From contig NZ_NMUL01000021.1 of NCBI RefSeq assembly GCF_002234595.1, positions 186,001 to 250,000 of the forward strand: a stretch of DNA of 64,000 bases, read 5' to 3'. Shown here in pieces: positions 16,711-24,352 of this stretch. Numbering within the stretch: the stretch's first letter is position 1; the number at the start of each line of letters is the position of its first letter. Source of the stretch: Amycolatopsis vastitatis (GTDB lineage Bacteria > Actinomycetota > Actinomycetes > Mycobacteriales > Pseudonocardiaceae). Both the position numbers and the translations under genes were made by a program. Under the pieces are notes generated by a model. The model saw only the letters and a program-made list of their open reading frames with translations, was not told the origin of the DNA and ran no database searches.

Positions 16711-18081
16711 TCAGGCTCGCTGGAGCTGGAACCGCTGGTTGGGGTTGCCGGTGAACGTCCACTGGGAGATCCGCGCGCCGTCGGCCGTCGAGACTCCCCA
16801 CACGTCCAGCGCCAGGCCGCTCAGCCGGTTCACCAGGCTCACCGAGCCGTCGCCCTGGTCGACCACCCGCCACTGCTGGGCGGAGTTGGCCGCCTGCGGC
16901 TGCTGGCTGACGTCCGCACCGCTGTTCGCGTTCGCCACCTGCAGCACCAGGCCGCTTTGGCGGGCCCGGATCCAGTAGTAGCCGTCACCGGTGTCGACGA
17001 AGTCGAACTGCTGGTTGAGGCCACCGTTGGCCGTCATCTGCTCGATCAGCGCACCGGCCGCCGTGGACGAGCCGGTGATCTCCACGAGCTTGCCGCTGTG
17101 CTGGGCGGTCAGCTTGTAGTTCACGCCGGTCTGGACCGGCGGTGGCGGCGGCGTGGACGGGCCGAACTGCGTGATGAACTTCCACACCTCGCCCGAGGTC
17201 CAGGTCTGCCAGCCGTCACAGGTGCAGCCGTCCCGCGGGCCCGGGTCGTGCCCGGCGCCGTCGAAGGCGGCCCAGGTCACCGGATACCCGGCCCGGCAGC
17301 CGGAGTACGTCGTCACGATGTGGGTCAGGCTGCCGTTCGCGGGTTCGGGCGGGTTCTGCGGGGTACAGCCGTTGTTCCGGACGAACTGGTCCCGGAGCTG
17401 CCGTCCCGAAGCGATGGGCAGCACGTTGTCCCGGAGTCCGTGGAGACCGATGTACGCGACGGGCTGCGTGCCGCCGCTGCACCCGCTGAGGTTCGCGCCG
17501 GAATAGACGGCGACCGCGCGGAAGACCGTCGGCCGGGCGCACGCGAGCGCGTAGCTCATGGCCGCGCCGTAGCTGAACCCGCCGGCGAAGACCTGTGAGG
17601 TGTCGACGCACAGGGCCCCTTCGAGCTGCTTCAGCAGGTCGTCGATGAAGGTCACGTCCTGGCCGCCGGGGTTGGCCCAGCCGTTGCCGTTGCCTTGCGG
17701 CGCCACGAAGATCGTGCCGTTGCCCGCGTTGTCCGCCAGCCGCCGGAGCCCGTAGTAGGACCAGTTGTAGCCGTCGGTCCCGCCCGAGTCGACGTCGTTC
17801 GCGGTGCCGCCGCGCCAGTGCAGGCCGACGAACAGCCGGTAGGAGTGGTTGTTGTCGTAGTTGTTCGGGACCCGCAGGATGTAGCTGCGGTTCTGCCCGC
17901 CGCTCGAAATCGTGTGGTTGCCACTGGCGAGCCCGGGCGCTTTGCCGCAGCCCGCGGTCCCGGCGGCCGCGGCGGCGGCCGGAGCCGCCACCTGGGGATC
18001 GGCGGCCTGCGCGGTGCCGCTCGCGCTCAGCGCGAGCACGGCTCCCAGCGCGACGGATGCGAACAGGGATCTATGATTCAT
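16711..18081 (-). CDS. Secreted CE1/PHB-depolymerase-type esterase with C-terminal ricin domain
   Basis: 456 residues from the ATG at 18081; an in-frame GTG at 18087 has better ribosome-site spacing and may be the true start. Signal peptide 1-26 (VALGAVLALSASGTAQA). The alpha/beta hydrolase core (47-315) has the nucleophile serine S170 in GGFSYGAAMS and a late GHDPG histidine, as in the LpqC/feruloyl esterase group. A proline linker precedes a ricin-type lectin domain (about 325-456) with repeated N-x-x-Q-x-W-like motifs. In this setting it most likely removes feruloyl or acetyl groups from arabinoxylan rather than depolymerising PHB. It is the first gene of the operon with lacI and GH54. Confidence 0.82.
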   Translation of the reverse strand: MNHRSLFASVALGAVLALSASGTAQAADPQVAAPAAAAAAGTAGCGKAPGLASGNHTISSGGQNRSYILRVPNNYDNNHSYRLFVGLHWRGGTANDVDSGGTDGYNWSYYGLRRLADNAGNGTIFVAPQGNGNGWANPGGQDVTFIDDLLKQLEGALCVDTSQVFAGGFSYGAAMSYALACARPTVFRAVAVYSGANLSGCSGGTQPVAYIGLHGLRDNVLPIASGRQLRDQFVRNNGCTPQNPPEPANGSLTHIVTTYSGCRAGYPVTWAAFDGAGHDPGPRDGCTCDGWQTWTSGEVWKFITQFGPSTPPPPPVQTGVNYKLTAQHSGKLVEITGSSTAAGALIEQMTANGGLNQQFDFVDTGDGYYWIRARQSGLVLQVANANSGADVSQQPQAANSAQQWRVVDQGDGSVSLVNRLSGLALDVWGVSTADGARISQWTFTGNPNQRFQLQRA

Positions 18082-18192
18082 TATCACACGGCTCCCTCTG
18101 GTGATCGAACATCGTTGTCCTGCAGGGGTGTCGTCCACAGTGGACGCGCACCCCGGATCACCGGAGGGGCACTCGCGGGATTCGGGGTGCGG

Positions 18193-18936
18193 TCACCGGC
18201 CGAAGAGGCGGCGCTGGATCTCCCGGCGGTAGTCCTCCAGGGTGTTGTCCAGGTGGACGGCGGCGGCATGGGCCGCCGCGTCCGGGTCGCCGTCACGGAT
18301 CGCCCGGTAGATCGCGCTGTGCTCCTCGACCGCTTCGGACGCGTGCCCGCCGATCGCGCCGGACATCCCGATGATGTTCGACTGGCGTTGCAGGCGGCGG
18401 GCCTCGCGCACGGCCGCGACGAGGAACTGGTTGTGCGACGCGGCGGCGATCCCGGCGTGGAAGTCGTCGTCGCCCCGGTCGAACAGCACGGACTCACCGG
18501 TCAGGTGGCCGTGCCGGCAGGTCTCGGCGGCGGCCTCGATCGCGCGCAGCTCGGCGGGGGTGGCGTTGGCCGCCGCCAGCCTGCTGGCCGCCGTCTCCTG
18601 GATCCGGCGGAATTCGAAGAGCATGTAGACGTGGTCGAGATCGGCCGGGAGGAAGAAGCTCCCCCACCGGGAACCGCCGAGCATGCCCTCGTCGTCGGAG
18701 ACATACAGCCCACGTCCTTTGTGCGCTCGCACCCGGCCGATCGCCGAGAGGATCTTGACGGCCTCCCGCACCACGGTCCGGCTGGTGCCCATCCGCGCCG
18801 CCAGCTCGTTCTCGGTCGGCATCCGGTCGCCGGGCCGCAGATCCAGATCGGCGATGAGCCGCAGGATCTGCTCGGCCACCACCTCGTAGCCGGGGCGGTA
18901 CGGGACAGGCGGTGCTACTTCCTCGTTACGGGTCAC
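18193..18936 (-). CDS. GntR/FadR-family regulator with FCD domain
   Basis: 247 residues from a GTG at 18936. The winged helix is at residues 15-80 (LRPGDRMPTENELAARMGTSRTVVREAVKILSAIG). The C-terminal FCD domain retains the aspartate and histidines that bind a metal and a small acid or sugar acid (DDDFHAGIAAASHN, EHSAIYRAI, AAVHLDN). It is divergent from the ABC importer operon at 19262 and upstream of the esterase operon on the same strand. It is a candidate local regulator of one or both; uronate or aldonate effectors are common in this family. Confidence 0.88.
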   Translation of the reverse strand: MTRNEEVAPPVPYRPGYEVVAEQILRLIADLDLRPGDRMPTENELAARMGTSRTVVREAVKILSAIGRVRAHKGRGLYVSDDEGMLGGSRWGSFFLPADLDHVYMLFEFRRIQETAASRLAAANATPAELRAIEAAAETCRHGHLTGESVLFDRGDDDFHAGIAAASHNQFLVAAVREARRLQRQSNIIGMSGAIGGHASEAVEEHSAIYRAIRDGDPDAAAHAAAVHLDNTLEDYRREIQRRLFGR

Positions 18937-18941
18937 AGTAA

Positions 18942-18983
18942 TGAGTATGACTCAGTGGCCTGGCGAGCACCTTACCTCGCCAG
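18942..18983. promoter_or_regulatory. Inverted repeats in the GntR/importer gap (18937-19261)
   Basis: The 325-bp gap holds TGAGT-ATG-ACTCA (18942-18954), six bases from the GntR start, and CTGGCGAG-N8-CTCGCCAG (18960-18983). Either could be the GntR operator. Further right are the XlnR-type site at 19147 and a GGCACC-N7-GGTGCC hairpin at 19223-19241 in the leader of the binding-protein gene. No extra gene was seen in the gap. Confidence 0.5.
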
Positions 18984-19146
18984 TACGTCATCTCGTCAAT
19001 CTTTGTCGGGACGCGGTGAAAATTACATCTCCCGCCGCGGCGCCGACCCCGGGACGGAGCAATAGGCATGCCCATGGCTTGACGCCGGGCAGCCTCGCTG
19101 TTCTCATGGATCACCGAGCACACAAGGGAAAACCCCGCCGCCGGCT

Positions 19147-19159
19147 TCGAAACTTTCGA
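19147..19159. promoter_or_regulatory. Xylanase-type operator upstream of the ABC importer operon
   Basis: TCGAAA-C-TTTCGA, a perfect 13-bp palindrome containing CGAAACTTTCG. From memory of the literature, this core is the conserved element in Streptomyces lividans xylanase promoters and is bound by BxlR/XlnR-like LacI repressors. It ends 102 bp before the start codon of the binding-protein gene. A G-centred relative occurs at 34048 before the esterase/xylanase genes. Confidence 0.72.
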
Positions 19160-19261
19160 TCGCCGACCCGGGCTGGCGACGTCGAATGAATCAGACACAT
19201 CCTGCACCGGACCGCCTTGCCGGGCACCTCCGGCGGGTGCCACGACGAAGTGGAGCAGCGC

Positions 19262-20587
19262 ATGAGGGGCAGGAATCTCGCGGCCGTCCTCGCCGGGGCA
19301 CTCGCCATGACCATCGCGGCGGGATGCGCGAGCGGCGGCGGCACGTCGCCGGCCCAGAACGGCTTCACGCCGGCCCCGCAGGACGGCGGAACCCTGACGG
19401 TGTGGGTGGATTCGACCCGGATGGCCGCCACCCAGCTGTACCAGAAGCAGCACCCCGAAGCGAAGCTCGACGTCGTCAGCTACGACGGGGACGCGAACGG
19501 ATCGAACTACCTGCAGACCAAGGTCGGCCTGTTCAACCGGACCGGCAACGGCTGGCCGGACGTCGTGTTCAGCTCCCAGAACAACGAGGTCTCCTGGGCC
19601 AGGCAAGCGGGGTTCACGGCTCCGCTGAACAAGGGCCTGATCCCACAGTCCATTTTGGACGGCTGGGCGCCCGGCGCCAACGCCCCGTGCACCGTGGACG
19701 GCACGGTGTACTGCCTGCGCAACGACCTCTCCCAGACCGTGCTCTGGTACAACGCGACGCTGATGAAGCAGTGGGGCTACCAGGTTCCGGCGACGTGGCC
19801 GGAATACCAGGCGCTGGGCCGGAAGGTGGCCACCGAGCACCCCGGCTACCTGGTCGGGGCGGCGGGCGACACGTTCACCCCGGAGATCTACCTGTGGGCG
19901 AGCAAGTGCGGTGCCAACCAGGTCACCGGGCCGAAAGCCGTCACGGTGGACGCCACCGGCCCGAACTGCACCCGGATGGCGCAGCTGCTCGACACCGTGA
20001 TCAAGGCCGGCAGCATGTCCACCAGCAGCGTGTTCAGCTCCGACTTCGCCAAGAACTCCGCGGACAAGATCCTCATGATGCCCGGCCCGTCCTGGTACGG
20101 CGGCTCGCTGTTCAAGGAGACCTTCAAGGTCCCGGCGGGCCAGGTCGCCGTCGCCCCGATGCCGCAGTGGCCCGGCGACCCGAGCCCCTCGGTCGGCAAC
20201 GTCGGCGGCGGGACGTGGCTGGTTTCCGCGCACAGCCACAACCTCAAGGCCGCCACCGACTTTCTCACCTGGGTGACCACCACCGACGACTACCAGGGCA
20301 AGGTCGCCCCCGGCTACCCGGCGTACCAGGCGGCCGCGAAGACGTGGCTGGCGAACCAGGCGTCCTCCGGCTACTACACGGGCGACATCGCCGGGCCGCT
20401 GCAGGCCGCGGCCGGCCAGGTCTGGCCCGGTTGGGGCTACGGCCAGTTCAGCCAGGAAGCGATCTGGGCGGCCACGGTGACCCCGGGCCTGACGGCGGGC
20501 AAGACCATCGAGTCGCTGCTCCCGGCGTGGCAGGGCGCGATCGAGAACTACGCCCGGTCCACCGGCTACGAAGTCAAGCAGCGATGA
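19262..20587 (+). CDS. Sugar ABC transporter substrate-binding lipoprotein
   Basis: 441 residues from the ATG at 19262. The lipoprotein signal ends in IAAGC, so the mature protein is tethered outside by a lipidated cysteine. The rest is a family 1 solute-binding protein (LTVWVDSTRMAATQLYQKQHP..., WYNATLMKQWGYQVPATWPEY, then a conserved FLTWVTTTDDYQGKVAPGYP region). It binds oligosaccharides and delivers them to the two permeases that follow at once (4-bp overlap). No ATPase gene is present, so a shared MsiK-type ATPase encoded elsewhere is expected. The upstream CGAAACTTTCG site suggests induction by xylo- or arabino-oligosaccharides. Confidence 0.9.
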   Translation: MRGRNLAAVLAGALAMTIAAGCASGGGTSPAQNGFTPAPQDGGTLTVWVDSTRMAATQLYQKQHPEAKLDVVSYDGDANGSNYLQTKVGLFNRTGNGWPDVVFSSQNNEVSWARQAGFTAPLNKGLIPQSILDGWAPGANAPCTVDGTVYCLRNDLSQTVLWYNATLMKQWGYQVPATWPEYQALGRKVATEHPGYLVGAAGDTFTPEIYLWASKCGANQVTGPKAVTVDATGPNCTRMAQLLDTVIKAGSMSTSSVFSSDFAKNSADKILMMPGPSWYGGSLFKETFKVPAGQVAVAPMPQWPGDPSPSVGNVGGGTWLVSAHSHNLKAATDFLTWVTTTDDYQGKVAPGYPAYQAAAKTWLANQASSGYYTGDIAGPLQAAAGQVWPGWGYGQFSQEAIWAATVTPGLTAGKTIESLLPAWQGAIENYARSTGYEVKQR

Positions 20588-21468
20588 GCACGCCGGTGGC
20601 CGCCCGGCGGCGGTCCGGCCGGGCGGGCTACGTCTTCGTCGCCGCGTACCTGGTGCTGCTGCTCGCGTTCGGGGTCGTCCCGACCGGCTACGCGATCTCC
20701 TTCGCGGTCACCGACGCCGGTGGCGGCTTCACCGGGTTCGCGAACTTCGTGACGGCGGCGCAGGACTTCCGGTTCGCCGCCGCGGCCGGGCACATCGCGC
20801 TGTACCTGGTCTTCTGGCTCGCCGCCCTCGTGGTGTTCGTCGTCGGGCTGGCCCTGCTGCTGCACCGCCTCGGCGCGGGCGCGGGCAGCCGGGCCCTGCG
20901 GTTCCTGTACTACATCCCGGGTGCGCTCGCCGGTGCCGCCAGCGTGCTGGTGTGGCTGTTCATGCTGGACCCGGCGGTCAGCCCGGCCGGGTTCCTGTTG
21001 CGCGGCCTGGGATTCGACACCTTCGGCCAGGTCGTCGCGCTCGAGCACCTGCCGGTGCTGTTCACGCTGATCGCGTTCTGGACCGGCGCCGGCGGCTGGA
21101 TCGTGGTGCTGTACGGGGCGTTGAACACCATCTCCCCCGACGTCCTCGAGGCGGCCCGGATCGACGGCGCCGGCGCCTGGCAGACCGCCTGGCGCATCCA
21201 GATCCCCTTGCTGCGCAAGTGGATCGTCTACATGGTGATCCTGGCCTTCGCCGGCGGCACCCAGCTGTTCGTCGAGCCGCAGCTGCTGTCCCAGGCCAGC
21301 GTCGGCGTGGCCGGCCGGGACTACTCCCCCAACCAGCTGTCCTACGACTTCGCCTTCCAGAACAACGACGTCGGCACCGCGGCCGCGATCTCGGTCGAGC
21401 TGCTGGTGGTCGGCCTGGTCGTGGCGGCCGTGTTCGTGACCCGGTCGAGGTTCTTCGATGCCGACTGA
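20584..21468 (+). CDS. Sugar ABC transporter permease (MalF-type)
   Basis: 294 residues, six membrane segments, and the EAA loop EAARIDGAGAWQTAWRIQIPLL that contacts the ATPase. The ATG overlaps the binding-protein stop (ATGA) and the gene overlaps the next permease by 11 bp, so the three are translated together. It forms one half of the membrane channel for the oligosaccharide importer. Confidence 0.92.
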   Translation: MSTPVAARRRSGRAGYVFVAAYLVLLLAFGVVPTGYAISFAVTDAGGGFTGFANFVTAAQDFRFAAAAGHIALYLVFWLAALVVFVVGLALLLHRLGAGAGSRALRFLYYIPGALAGAASVLVWLFMLDPAVSPAGFLLRGLGFDTFGQVVALEHLPVLFTLIAFWTGAGGWIVVLYGALNTISPDVLEAARIDGAGAWQTAWRIQIPLLRKWIVYMVILAFAGGTQLFVEPQLLSQASVGVAGRDYSPNQLSYDFAFQNNDVGTAAAISVELLVVGLVVAAVFVTRSRFFDAD

Positions 21469-22390
21469 CCTGCGGCGCCCGGCCGCTCCGGTCCGCGCCC
21501 CCGCCGTCACCCGGTCGCGGGCCCCCCGGCGACGCCGGCTGCCGAACCCCGTGCCCGGCGTCGTGCTCGCCCTGTTCGTGCTGTTCTTCGTGCTGCCGGT
21601 GCTGTGGCTGGTACTGGCCGCGACGAAGACCGACGACCAGCTGGTGCACGGCAATCCGCTCTCCTTCGGTTCCTGGGCGGATCTCCGGGCCAACTGGGAC
21701 GCGCTGACCGCCTACCAGGGCAACGCGATCTTCAAGTGGCTGGGCAACTCCGCGCTCTATTCGTTCGCCGCCCTCGTGATCACGCTGTTCGTGGCGGTCC
21801 CCGCCGGGTACGCGCTGGCGAAGACCGAGTTCCGCGGCCGGCGCACGCTGCTCGTGACGACCCTGGTCGTCATGCTGATGCCGAACGCCACCCTCGTGGT
21901 GCCGCTGTTCCTCGAGCTCAACACCGCGCACCTGATCGGCACCATGTGGTCGATCGTCCTGCCGTACGCGTTCTACCCCTTCGGCGTGTACCTGGCCTAC
22001 ATCTACTTCGCCACCGCGCTGCCGGGCGAACTGCTCGACGCCGCCCGGCTCGACGGCTGCTCGGAGTTCGGCGCGTTCCGCCGGGTCGCCCTGCCGCTGG
22101 CCACGCCGGTGGTCGCGCTGGTCGGGTTCTTCAGCTTCGTGGCCAACTGGACCAACTACTTCCTGCCGTACGTGATGCTGCCGGAAAGCGGCCAGTTCCC
22201 GGTCCAGGTCGGCCTCGGCACCCTGCTCAACGACGTCCCGCAGTTCAACCCGACCATCGCCGGGCTCGCGGTCGAGCGTCCGGTGCTGGCACTGGCCACC
22301 CTGCTGGCGATCACCCCCGTGCTGGTCGTCTTCCTGTTCTCCCAACGATTTCTCGTCGCCGGCATGCTCGCCGGCGCCACCAAACACTGA
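21458..22390 (+). CDS. Sugar ABC transporter permease (MalG-type)
   Basis: 310 residues with a proline/arginine-rich cytoplasmic start, six membrane segments and the EAA-like loop LLDAARLDGCSEFGAFRRVALPLA. It pairs with the preceding permease as the second channel subunit of a carbohydrate uptake (CUT1) importer. The operon continues 30 bp downstream with the unrecognised protein at 22421. No nucleotide-binding subunit is encoded nearby. Confidence 0.92.
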   Translation: MPTDLRRPAAPVRAPAVTRSRAPRRRRLPNPVPGVVLALFVLFFVLPVLWLVLAATKTDDQLVHGNPLSFGSWADLRANWDALTAYQGNAIFKWLGNSALYSFAALVITLFVAVPAGYALAKTEFRGRRTLLVTTLVVMLMPNATLVVPLFLELNTAHLIGTMWSIVLPYAFYPFGVYLAYIYFATALPGELLDAARLDGCSEFGAFRRVALPLATPVVALVGFFSFVANWTNYFLPYVMLPESGQFPVQVGLGTLLNDVPQFNPTIAGLAVERPVLALATLLAITPVLVVFLFSQRFLVAGMLAGATKH

Positions 22391-22420
22391 TCCGCCCACG
22401 CGAACGGGAGGACGCCCGGG

Positions 22421-24334
22421 ATGGACCCCGTGATCACGGCCTCGGTGCCGCTGCTCGAACCCCCCGGCTGGGCCGTGGCCCAGCGCGGCCTGTTCGACCT
22501 GCTCGACCGGGCCTGGCGCGCGTTCGAGCGCGACTTCACCGGACCCGACGGACGGCTGGCCTACGGCGGCCGGCTCTCCACCCGCGACGGGGTGGACGAC
22601 TTCTACGAAACTTTCTTCAACTGGCCGCAACTTTACCTGCTCGGCGGCGCCGACGACCTGCTGCCGTCGGCCGAACGGCACTGGGAAGGCGTCACCCGCC
22701 AGCTCGCCGGGCTCGGGATGCTGGAGCAGGAGTACGAGCGCGGGTACGACTGGTTCCACCAGGGCGAGAGCCTCCTGCTGTTCTACTTCCTGTGCCTGGC
22801 CGCGCCCGGGCGCTGGGCCGAGCGGGCGCGGCGGTTCGCGGACCTCTACGTCGACCCGGCCCACGGCAACTACGACCCGGCGCGCCGGATCATCCGGCGG
22901 CCGCACAACGGCAGCGACCGGCACCGGGAAGGCCTGTTCGACGGCCGGTCCTACCCCTGGCTCCCCGAAGAAGCCCGGATGTACGGCTTCCCGCTCGAGT
23001 GGGTCCTGCCGCCGGGGACCCCGGAGCCTCCGCGCGACGAGGACCCCCGCCTGGGCGAGCAGCTGCGCCGCCGGGTGGGCGTGGGCGACACCGCGGTCAA
23101 CCTGGCCGCGACCGGGCTCGTGCGCAACGCCCTGATGCTGACCGGCGAGCCGCGGTACCGGGACTGGATCGCCGAGTACGCCGGCGCCTGGTGCGCCCGC
23201 GCGAGCGCGAACGGCGGGATCGTCCCCGACAACGTCGCCCCGGACGGCACGGTCGGCGGCCTGCTGGAGGGCCGGTGGTACGGCGGGCACTACGGCTGGT
23301 CCTGGCCGCACGGCTGGTACAGCGTCGGGCAGGCCGCCACCGTCGCCGCCCTCGCCGGGGTCGCGGCGACCGGCGACGAGTCCTTCCTCGACCTGGTCCG
23401 CCCGGCCCTGGACGAGGTCATCGCGCAGGGCAAGGTGATGGCCTTCAGCGAAGCCGACTCCAGCCTGCGGTCCCGCTGGACCGTCCAGCTCGGCCCGGAC
23501 GTCGGCACGCCGACGCTGCACGTCCCCTTCCGGTACTCCGACCGGGGCTGGTTCGACTACAACCCGATGCTGATGTCCGTGCCGATCGCGCTGTGGCACC
23601 ACTCCGCCGCGCCCGCCGACCGGAACCGGATCGAGCGGCTGCGCGAAGCGAGCGGGTACGACTGGAGCACCGTGCGCGCGTTCCGGAGCAAGGAGGAGTC
23701 CGGGCACGAGGAGCCCTGGTTCGCGTTCCTGGCCGGCGACGACCCGACCTACCCGGAGCGGATCCTGGCGGCCGCGCAGGCCCAGGTCCGCCACCGCATG
23801 ACCCGCATGGAGCGGTACCGCGGCGAGGACGTGGCCGAGGCCGACATCCACGTGTGGCAGCAGACCAACCCGGTGGTCACCGAGGCGCTGGTCCAGCTGA
23901 CCTGGGGTGGCCCGCAGGTCCTCTACAACGGCGGCCTGCAACAGGCCCGCCTGCGCTACTACGACGCCGAGGCCCGGCGCCCCGGCCTGCCGCCTTCGGT
24001 GGCGGCGCTCGTTTCGCGCATCGAGCCGGAGGCCACCGTCGTCGACCTGGTCAACCTCGATCCGCGGACCGATCACGCGGTGATCGTGCAGGCCGGGGCG
24101 TTCGGCGAAGACACCATCCGCACGGTGCGCCACACCGTCTGCGAAGACCCGTCCTGGATCGGCGGTCTCTACGACTACGGGCATTCGGAACCGAGGGTGA
24201 CGTCCGCCTCGGCCCGCGCCGACGGGCCGTGGCTGACCGTCCGGCTCCCCCGCTCCACCACCGTCCGGCTCACCTTGGGCCTCGACCTGCGGACCCGCCC
24301 GCCGTCCTACCGCACCCCCTTCGACACACCGTAA
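22421..24334 (+). CDS. Unrecognised 637-residue cytoplasmic protein, possible (alpha/alpha)-barrel glycosidase
   Basis: I do not recognise a family with confidence. The protein has no signal peptide or membrane segment, although nearly every other enzyme of the island is exported. It is rich in aromatic, acidic and histidine residues in repeated helical units (YETFFNWPQLYLLGG, YDWFHQGESLLLFYFL, YGWSWPHGWYSVGQAATVAALAG, WFDYNPMLMSVPIALWHH, HEEPWFAF), as in (alpha/alpha)6 toroid glycosidases. The last 100 residues look like a small beta domain (LVNLDPRTDHAVIVQAGAFG). Position directly after the permeases suggests it processes the imported oligosaccharide. Candidate acids include the Glu/Asp of HQGES, FSEADSS and ESGHEEPW. 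Function is inferred from context only. Confidence 0.7.
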   Translation: MDPVITASVPLLEPPGWAVAQRGLFDLLDRAWRAFERDFTGPDGRLAYGGRLSTRDGVDDFYETFFNWPQLYLLGGADDLLPSAERHWEGVTRQLAGLGMLEQEYERGYDWFHQGESLLLFYFLCLAAPGRWAERARRFADLYVDPAHGNYDPARRIIRRPHNGSDRHREGLFDGRSYPWLPEEARMYGFPLEWVLPPGTPEPPRDEDPRLGEQLRRRVGVGDTAVNLAATGLVRNALMLTGEPRYRDWIAEYAGAWCARASANGGIVPDNVAPDGTVGGLLEGRWYGGHYGWSWPHGWYSVGQAATVAALAGVAATGDESFLDLVRPALDEVIAQGKVMAFSEADSSLRSRWTVQLGPDVGTPTLHVPFRYSDRGWFDYNPMLMSVPIALWHHSAAPADRNRIERLREASGYDWSTVRAFRSKEESGHEEPWFAFLAGDDPTYPERILAAAQAQVRHRMTRMERYRGEDVAEADIHVWQQTNPVVTEALVQLTWGGPQVLYNGGLQQARLRYYDAEARRPGLPPSVAALVSRIEPEATVVDLVNLDPRTDHAVIVQAGAFGEDTIRTVRHTVCEDPSWIGGLYDYGHSEPRVTSASARADGPWLTVRLPRSTTVRLTLGLDLRTRPPSYRTPFDTP

Positions 24335-24352
24335 CCCCCGAGAGGTCCCGCC

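Noticed and set aside
16711..18081. Polyhydroxybutyrate depolymerase
   Set aside because: The fold is shared, but the ricin domain and the arabinoxylan gene context favour a feruloyl or acetyl xylan esterase.
18129..18146. CGTCCAC-A-GTGGACG palindrome upstream of the esterase gene as a specific operator
   Set aside because: Similar CCACAGTGG words occur elsewhere in the window (for example near 48208), so it is not specific enough to assign a regulator.
22606..22616. CGAAACTTTCT inside the unrecognised protein gene, one base off the xylanase operator
   Set aside because: It is in coding sequence (Tyr-Glu-Thr-Phe-Phe region) and not near a promoter, so it is likely chance.
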